Assembly: GCA_011947345.1 (NCBI GenBank)
Contig: JAAVTG010000554.1
Span: 682,001 to 746,000 of the forward strand
Length of the DNA stretch: 64,000 nucleotides
Direction of reading: 5' to 3'
Source: Phytophthora quininea
Lineage: Eukaryota > Oomycota > Peronosporomycetes > Peronosporales > Peronosporaceae
The notes beneath the pieces were generated by a model, which was not told where the DNA came from, made no database searches, and saw only the letters and a program-made list of their open reading frames with translations. The position numbers and the translations under genes are program-made. Below, piece by piece: positions 57,470 through 64,000 of this stretch; positions within the stretch are counted from its first letter, which is position 1; each line of letters starts with the position of its first letter.

Positions 57470-58388
57470 CGGAAGGTACGCTGCAGGGCCTTCATCGCGC
57501 GATACCCTCCACAGTCTTGGTGCAATCGAGACCGACCAGTAAAGGGTGCAATGGGGCACTTCACTAAACAATAGCCAAGCTTTCTTCGGCACGAAGACCT
57601 CGGCTGCTGAGGAGATTGAGATTTGTTCCAGTCAGCTGCAACAGATTGACAAGGCCACGCGAGAGCGTCTCCGTCTTAACCAGATCCGCAACAGGAAGAG
57701 ACAACAAGATAAAGCTGCGGCTCTGGAAAAGGACGTCCAGTTGCTACGCGTCCAAATCCAAGAGCTCGAGATACGACGCCAGGTCGTCGCGCACCAAGTG
57801 TCTTCCGCGTCTCCCTGGCAGTCGAGTATTTCCGTCTTTTCCGTCGCGGCATGCAAACCCCACAGCCCGCAGCAGTTATGGCTGGGAAATCGGCGCCGTC
57901 ATTTGAACAGCAGTCGGGATTCTTACGAGAAAACGTGGCGTCAGATCGAACTTGGTCCGATCCGTGGGCTGGATTCACTTAAGGAGTACATGATGGGAGC
58001 CGTTAGCTTTTACGACAGCCCCATTTTGAAGCTCGTTCATTTGGAGCGTGGTCCATTTCTTCACTTCACCAGTGGCCATGGGTTTTCGCCACTCGGCCTC
58101 AAGCTACTCGGTCAGCGGATTGTGTCTGCAAGTACGGTGGAATTCGTATGGAGTGACGACCGCAAGCAACTGATCGGTCTTGTGCACAATATTGATTTAC
58201 TGACGCCGATGCTGCAGTTTCTGGGCAACTTGACAGAAGTCTCCCTTGTGTTCGAACACGCACACATCACTCCTGAAGCTGAATTAGTCCAGGACTTTGA
58301 AGCGCAGCAGCCACCAAGATTTTGTTCCTGCCGAATGTTATCACAGCTTAAACATGTTTTGTACTGCTCATCAATCTCGACAACTTGA
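57470..58388 (+). CDS. Oomycete-type bZIP transcription factor, tandem copy 2
   Basis: The clearer of the pair. The basic region RLRLNQIRNRKRQQDKAAALEKDVQ (about 57670-57745) is followed by a leucine-zipper-like heptad stretch (LLRVQIQELEIRRQVV). After a frame change come VEYFRLFRRGMQT (about 57805) and GFLRENVASD, then IRGLDSLKEYMMGAVSFYDSPILKLVHLE and LGLKLLGQRIVSASTVEFVW to 58388. Asn-Gln at the DNA-reading position is the oomycete variant. The reading frame opens at a GTG, so the true start (perhaps a short upstream exon) is not known. Confidence 0.68.
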
Positions 58389-59508
58389 CAAACGACACAG
58401 GTCACACGGAAGGCGTATCATGTCTGTATGTTTCAAGCACGCACTTCTCACCCCGGATGCTGCACTCGCGCAGGGCACATTAGATTGTGGAGCGTGAGAC
58501 GAGAGTGCAGCGGACGCGAGTACGAGTAATAATGTAGGAGAGATATGAAAAGATCGAGCCTGCACTGCCTCGTTATAGCTCCAGATGTTTGCTCACCATC
58601 AGTGAATGCTGTCATGATCATTTCATCATTTCAACGGTTCCACCAACTAAGTCATGGAGGACTGCACACTCTACCCGCCAAACCACCAGCGGCTGAACGA
58701 CAAAGCTATCGGTGGGGTCAGGCAGCGCCGAGCAGTAGCATCTGGAGACGCTCTCGTTGCCGGTTTAATCTTAGACAACTACAAGAGACTTGCTGTCTGT
58801 CCGTTTGTCGGTCGGTCCGTCGCCGAGTTTCGATGGACAAGATCCGGCGCTGCCATTGGCTGCCGAGCGCCAGCGACGGCGGCGCCCATTCGCCGAAAGA
58901 GTTTCGGCCAATCGCTGCCGAGCGGAGCGAAGGCGGCCCGAGACGTGGACCACACCAATTCGTACTTTACTGGGACGATCGCCCCCAAATTCAAAAGAAG
59001 AAGCGCGCGCGGGCGGTGCGTTGCATGTATGCATGTTAGACTTAAGTGGAGACGAAGCCACCACGCACAGATAGTCCTAGACTCCTGGGAGGAAGTTAGG
59101 GTGAAGTATATGGCCCAGCGCTTGCGCTGGGGGTGTCGTGCTAAGGGGCTGCGGCCCACCACCCACTCTGAGTGAGAGCACACTATGGCGCCTGCCTATT
59201 GGCCAAATTTACCCGAAGCTTTCGACCTGTTGATGTCGAGCTTCCGCTGAAAAGCGATGTGCAACGGATATCGCACGAAGACTCTCAGTACTGCCCGGGC
59301 GCTCAAACCTGGACTTGCCGACGGTGCCATTTATGGTGCAGCAAAAACCACTCCGTACCCATTTTTGGGTATGTTGTAGGCGGGATATGTTTGCGGCTTA
59401 TTTCGAAGGGAGCTGGCACGCCAGGCAGTACGCAGATGCAAACACACTCAACAAAAACGACGCACAAGACCCAAGATCCGAGATCAAGACTCCAACCTGC
59501 ATATAAAA
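58389..59508. other. Spacer between bZIP pair and Helitron
   Basis: About 1.1 kb without a recognised gene. Open frames 58545-59175 lie on both strands with skewed composition and match nothing I know. A perfect hairpin CCCAGCGC-TT-GCGCTGGG (59114-59131) is followed nine bases later by CTAA (59141-59144), which resembles a Helitron 3' terminus. Confidence 0.4.
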
Positions 59509-60615
59509 ATGTGGACGTACTTAGACGTAATGTCTAACGCGCTGTGTGACTCTGTTTCGTGTCCACAGGACGCCATGGCGCGACCCAAGCGCAAGCGGAC
59601 GCGCGAGGACATAGAAAAAGAGTTGCGGGAGAACGAACGCGTTAACGCGACTCCATGCGGACCTGAGGATCGTGCGGACAAGCGGAAGCGCCAACGAAGA
59701 CGAAGTAGCAGGCGATGTAATCTTAACAAGGCTCTGGAAGCGTTAACGTTGAACGCGGACCACATCACAACTCGGGAGGTCCAAGCACCAGCTGTCGACA
59801 TAGATGGCGATCAAGAAGGTAAACAGGAGGAAGATGACCCAGCAGAACATCAACGACGTTACGCCGAGTCTGTGGGAGAAATTGCCCCCGTGACGGTGGC
59901 AACTCCTGCACCAAGTGCGGTAATACCTGAACCAGACGAAGCGGAGAGGATCCGTGCGAAGAAAGCCGAGAACGCGCGGAAACGGAGAGCCAACATGACC
60001 GCATCTCAGAAAGAACGTACTCGGACGCGAAATCGAGAGCTGCAGCGGATTCGACGAGCCAGGAAGAAAGAAGACCAGGTTCAGGCCAGGAGAGAACATG
60101 ACAGATTGTACCAAGAAGCTCGGCGTGCAAATCGATCCGAGGAGGCGCAGGAGGAAGTTCGAGAGCGTGATCGCGTCTATCAGGAGGCTAGGCGCAATGA
60201 CGAGACTGAAGAGGAACGAACAAGTCGCCACGAGGAAGCGCGAGCAAGCCAAGAATCTCGACGATCGCTCCTGACAGAAGCCGAGCGTGAGGCGGAACGT
60301 GAACGTAATCGCATCGATCATGAAGTTCGGCGTATACTCCAAGGAAACCACGAACGGGAGGCAGCTCTGGAACGTGATACATTGCGGCGTCGACAGAGGC
60401 ATGATGCCCAAACGGAGGCACAGCGTGCGGAGCGACGCGAGGCCGAAAACGCGAACAGGCGGGTTAGAAACCGTTGCCCTCGACGCGGTCACGCACTGTG
60501 TGACCACGAGAGCTTCTGCAAGTCCAAGGTGTCTGGGAAAAATGTTGAAGACGGTCGGCACAAGCTTCCAGATCAGATACAGTGCTTGGTGTGGGGCCTG
60601 GAAATGGCCGGGTGA
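59509..60615 (+). CDS. Helitron N-terminal charged coiled-coil region
   Basis: ATG at 59509 (MWTYLDVMSN), with a second in-frame ATG in MARPKRKRTRED at 59575, after a possible 3' splice site (TCCACAG). The protein is extremely rich in Arg, Glu and Lys, with repeated units around R-x-x-YQEARR and R-x-x-ERDRVY (about 59980-60440). It ends KLPDQIQCLVWG and runs, after a frame change near 60585, into CGAWKWPGESAFSCCLKGK, the typical Helitron N-terminal zinc motif. It may bind DNA or simply be the long leader of the Rep protein. Confidence 0.7.
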   Translation: MWTYLDVMSNALCDSVSCPQDAMARPKRKRTREDIEKELRENERVNATPCGPEDRADKRKRQRRRSSRRCNLNKALEALTLNADHITTREVQAPAVDIDGDQEGKQEEDDPAEHQRRYAESVGEIAPVTVATPAPSAVIPEPDEAERIRAKKAENARKRRANMTASQKERTRTRNRELQRIRRARKKEDQVQARREHDRLYQEARRANRSEEAQEEVRERDRVYQEARRNDETEEERTSRHEEARASQESRRSLLTEAEREAERERNRIDHEVRRILQGNHEREAALERDTLRRRQRHDAQTEAQRAERREAENANRRVRNRCPRRGHALCDHESFCKSKVSGKNVEDGRHKLPDQIQCLVWGLEMAG

Positions 60616-63264
60616 ATCTGCTTTCTCATGTTGTCTGAAGGGAAAGGTACAGCTACCGGGATTGAAAGCAGCTCCCAATTACCTCCACGGCTTTTACCGA
60701 GAGCAGGAGTTCAGAGAACACATCCGTGCGTACAATCAGGTGTTTGCTTTCACTTCCATCGGGGCGTCTAGAAGTGATAGCTCCGCCATTCAACGCGTGA
60801 GAGAAGATACATCGGTGCAGGGGCAGCGCGGTGTTTACACGTACAGGATCCAAGGTGCCATGGGTCACTATCTCGGTTCTCTACTCCCGTCGATCGACTA
60901 CTTTGACACAAGCCAACCAGCACCTGCGAAGTTCGCACAAATTTACATCGTAGATCCGGATATGCATAAACGGGCAGCGCGTCGCGAAGGCATTTTTGCT
61001 CACTTGGACCGGGAAAAACTGGGAACCCTTGAGCACATGATGGCAACAGTTAATCCTTTCGGGCAGCAGTTCTTGAATTTTGGAGAACTCCTTCGGAAAG
61101 AGGTAGCGGACGGGAAAGAGATCGTGGATCTCCAGTTTAACCTGTACGCGGATCGCAGGCGACCTGGCACAACAAATTTACCAACCGTGTCTGAGGTTGG
61201 GGCGACACTGGTGGAGGGCGGAAACCTCGACAAACACAGAGACCTTATCATCTACACGAAGCAGCGGCGTCTCCTCCGTTTGTTCGAGACGAACCCGATG
61301 TACGACCCACTCCAGTACCCGTTGCTTTTTCCAAGCGGAGAGTTAGGATGGTCTTTACCGATACCTATGCAAACGGCCAGACACGTCGGGAGGAGCCCAA
61401 GATGTCTCTTCGAGAGTTCACGGCTTTTCGTTTGTTCCCTAAGCCGGGTGATGGATCAGTGCTACATCTCGGTGGTCGGCTTTTTCAGCAATGGTGTGTG
61501 GATCAACGAGCTAAAGTGGAGCAGGATAGTTTAAGGTGGGTTGCGAATAACCAGAAAGAGATCCGCGCGGACCTGTACAGAGGTGTGGAAGACGCCTACA
61601 TCAACGAGAGTGAGGTTGAGATGCGTGATGAGGAGAGCCACGCGGGTTCTGGGGGCCGTCAGCAAAAACATTTCCTGAACCAGTACGGCTTGCGGCGGAT
61701 TCTACCAGCGACCTATACTGGTAGCCCCCGATACATGTACAAATGCTACAAGGACTCTATGACAATTGTGGCCGAGTATGGAAAGCCAGATATTTTCATG
61801 ACGATGACTTGCAACCCAGAGTGGAGTGAAATTACAAGTGAGCTGTCGGAAGGACAGACCGCACAGGACCGTCCCGATATCGTTGCGCGTGTCTGGAACC
61901 AGAAATTGCGGGAATTACTTGCAGATTTGGACGCCGGTGTGTTGGGCCGTGTTCGTGCTCGGATTTACGTTGTGGAGTTTCAGAAGCGAGGTCTGCCGCA
62001 TGCACACATATTGATTATTCTGGATGATCAGGATAAGCCGCGAAGCCGAGAAGTGATTGATGCGATGGTGTCCGCCGAAATACCCGACGAGGCGACCAAC
62101 CCTGATCTTTACAAGACCGTGATGACGTGTATGATGCACGGCCCGTGTGGCGCCGCGAATCCCAATTGTGCTTGCATGAAAGACGGGAAGTGCTCCAAAG
62201 GTTTTCCGAAAAAGTTGAATACGGCGACTCAGGCGGATGTGAATGGATATCCAGAGTATAAACGCCGCGAGCGAAGTGCGGGAGTTCTAAAGTTCAAAGG
62301 GCGGAAGTATGATAATGCCACCGCAAACAAGTGGGTGGTCCCCTATAACCCGTACTTCTCTCAGAAGTATGATTGCCACATCAACGTAGAGGTTTGTACT
62401 GGAATCACCGCGGTCAAGTATATTTACAAGTACGTGTACAAGGGATCAGATAGGACCGTCATGACAATCGTCGTCGTCGATTCGGGCAATGGTCGTCCGT
62501 CTGAGCAACGCCTGAGCGAGGAGCCAAACGAAATCCTGCGATATTTAGATGCTCGGTATATTTCCCTGTGGAGGCGTGCATCCGGCTTCTGAATTACGCG
62601 GTTCAAGGGAAAACTCACTCTGTCGTGCAACTTGCCGTGCATTTGGAGAGAGAGCATATGATTCATTTCGACGTAAGGGAAGATCCCACCGCGATTCTGG
62701 AAAGAAGCGCGCACACGCACCTCACGAGGTTTTTGAATTATGTCAGAGTGACGCCCCAGAGAACCAAATCGCGAAGACGATGCTGTACAAAGACATCCCC
62801 AAGGAGTTCGTTTGGAACGAGAAGCAGTGGGTTCGGCGTAAGAAGTATAGAGCGGCACTGGGAAGATTGGTTCATGTGTCCCCCGGGATGGCGAGAAGTT
62901 TTTCCTCCGAATACTGCTCTGCAATCGAAGAGGACCTACATCGTTCGAGGATATACGGACAGTTAACGGCGTCGTATGTCCCACGTTTAGAGATGCAGCG
63001 TTACAATTGGGATATCTTGACAACGACCAAGAGTGGGTTGCATGCATGACAGAGGCTGCAAGTTTTCAGATCCCATACCAACTTCGACAGCTCTTCAGTA
63101 CACTGTTAGTGTACTCGATGCCAAGTGACGTCCGTGGGATGTGGGACCAATTCTATGAGGAATTGAATCGGGACATAGCGCATAAGCACCGGGATCTCCC
63201 CGAGTCTACACGGGTGACTGTGGTGATGTTTGAGACGCTAAGAAGCGTGAACGATTTGCTAAAG
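60580..63264 (+). CDS. Helitron Rep (HUH endonuclease) region
   Basis: Nicks and joins single strands during rolling-circle transposition. CGAWKWPGESAFSCC and APNYLHGFYREQEFREHIRAYNQVFAF (from 60650) are the Helitron-like N-terminus. NPMYDPLQYPLLFPSGELGW leads into the Rep core: DIFMTMTCNPEW, the HUH motif in RGLPHAHILII (about 61990-62020), CSKGFPKK, and the two-tyrosine motif KYIYKYVYKG (about 62416-62445). Downstream: HLEREHMIHFDV and WDQFYEELNRDI. Frame changes at 61364 (CC), 62564 (CCC), 62731 (TTTTT) and 62885 (GGG) are each healed by one base. Confidence 0.9.
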
Positions 63265-63311
63265 GTGAGTGGGTATGCTGTGACCGATTTTGAGATTTTG
63301 ACCTTCCGCAG

Positions 63312-64000
63312 TTGAGTGATTTCCCGAGTTTGGTTCGAGAGTCCCTTCTAGACAACAATCTCATACGCCGCGAGAAAAGCTACAGCACAAGGACATTGGA
63401 GGCTATTGTTCGCGACGAGGCCAAACTCAACGAAGGGCAGAAAGCCGTATTCGACCAGATCATACAAGCCGTCGAAGCCGAGTCAGGACATGAGGTATCG
63501 ACGGCCAGCGCTTCGCGTAACGACGGGGCAGGTCATCCACGCGGGAAATTTCACAAAAGCTTTTTTTGTTGATGGGCCTGGTGGAACGGGAAAGTCTACG
63601 CTACTTCGACACATTTTGGCCAGGGTGCGTCTGGATGGGAAGATTGCACTTGCTGTTGCATCCAGTGGAATTGCATCTCTGCTTCTCATGGGCGGGCGTA
63701 CGGCGCATTCTACTTTCAAAATTCCGCTGAAACTGGACAAGGATTCTACGTGTTCGATTTTCAAACAGTCGCACCTGCGCAAGCTTATCCAGCAGACCAG
63801 TTTGGTCATTTGGGATGAAGCTCCGATGACGCATCGCCACGCGTTTGAGGCTGTCGACCGAATGCTACGGGACATTATGGATAACCCCAGGGAGCCTTTC
63901 GGCGGAAAGGTTTTTGTCCTCTCAGGAGATTTCCGCCAGATCCTTCCTGTCGTGAAGAGAGGCACGCCCGCAGAAACGATCAACGCGTGTATAAAGGAAT
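63312..64000 (+). CDS. Helitron PIF1-type helicase region (3' partial)
   Basis: Superfamily 1B DNA helicase part. It is joined to Rep by a probable intron 63265-63311 (GTGAGT...CGCAG, 47 bp, in-frame join LLK/LSDFPSLVRE). KLNEGQKAVFDQII is the Q-motif-like start. FFVDGPGGTGKSTLLR is Walker A (about 63568-63605), SLVIWDEAPMTHRHAF Walker B (about 63803-63850), and VLSGDFRQILPVV motif III (about 63917-63955). A frame change lies between 63490 and 63545, possibly a very short intron or a one-base slip. The coding region runs off the window. Confidence 0.9.

Larger units (their letters stand above)
59509..64000 (+). mobile_element. Helitron rolling-circle transposon (right end outside window)
   Basis: A Rep/HUH nuclease region is followed by a PIF1-type helicase in one long coding unit, the autonomous Helitron arrangement. 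The window ends inside the helicase. The 5' terminus (TC) was not located. Confidence 0.9.

Noticed and set aside
58545..59180. Several overlapping ORFs of 90-173 codons
   Set aside because: Present on both strands, low-complexity composition, no motif or neighbour support.
1..64000. CRISPR arrays, rRNA or tRNA genes
   Set aside because: No regularly spaced repeats, rRNA blocks or convincing tRNA cloverleaf were found by eye.

Overview
The window looks like nuclear DNA of an oomycete (water mould), most likely Phytophthora or a close relative. The evidence is short introns (about 57-75 bp, GTRNGT...CAG, some with a CTAAC/CTAAT branch site), two bZIP genes with the oomycete-type NQ-x-(R/K)-x-(R/K)-KRQ basic region, a papain protease fused to an ML lipid-binding domain, an axonemal dynein (flagellated zoospores), and Gypsy, DIRS, hAT and Helitron elements between genes.

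Layout. 1-3.7 kb: copy 1 of an F-box/SNF2/RING helicase (5' end outside the window). 3.9-5.7 kb: a 285-bp repeat, a broken aldo-keto reductase and a small Psq-HTH gene. 5775-11514: a complete Gypsy retrotransposon on the minus strand with 265-bp LTRs that differ at one base and a GCGAG target duplication. 11.6-17.1 kb: a DIRS-type tyrosine-recombinase retroelement. 18.0-20.5 kb: an intact aldo-keto reductase, a hAT remnant and an inverted second copy of the 285-bp repeat. 20.6-24.1 kb: the cysteine protease-ML gene (-) and a RING protein gene (+). 24.3-37.0 kb: an axonemal dynein heavy chain (-). 37.2-41.8 kb: INTS6-like and GINS3 (both -), then an aspartyl/asparaginyl beta-hydroxylase (+) divergent from GINS3. 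41.9-45.8 kb: helicase copy 2 (-). 46.6 kb: ATX1 copper chaperone. 47.6-52.0 kb: a multi-exon, repeat-built membrane protein ending in an F-box. 52.1-56.0 kb: helicase copy 3 (-). 56-58.4 kb: two tandem bZIP genes. 59.5 kb to the end: a Helitron (Rep plus PIF1-type helicase), cut by the window edge.

Two themes stand out. First, almost every long gene is split into overlapping reading frames, and at nearly every junction I could resolve the frame is restored by adding one base to a homopolymer or doublet (about 40 sites). The same defect hits a conserved dynein and a retroelement whose LTRs are almost identical, so I read most of these breaks as assembly errors rather than pseudogenes. Genuine lesions also exist: the truncated reductase, in-frame stops in both retroelements, and loss of the F-box in helicase copy 3. 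Second, the right half concentrates ubiquitin-type modules: three F-box/SNF2/RING proteins with SUMO-interaction-like tails, a membrane protein fused to an F-box, and a separate RING protein. The membrane/F-box gene is the best candidate for something undescribed.
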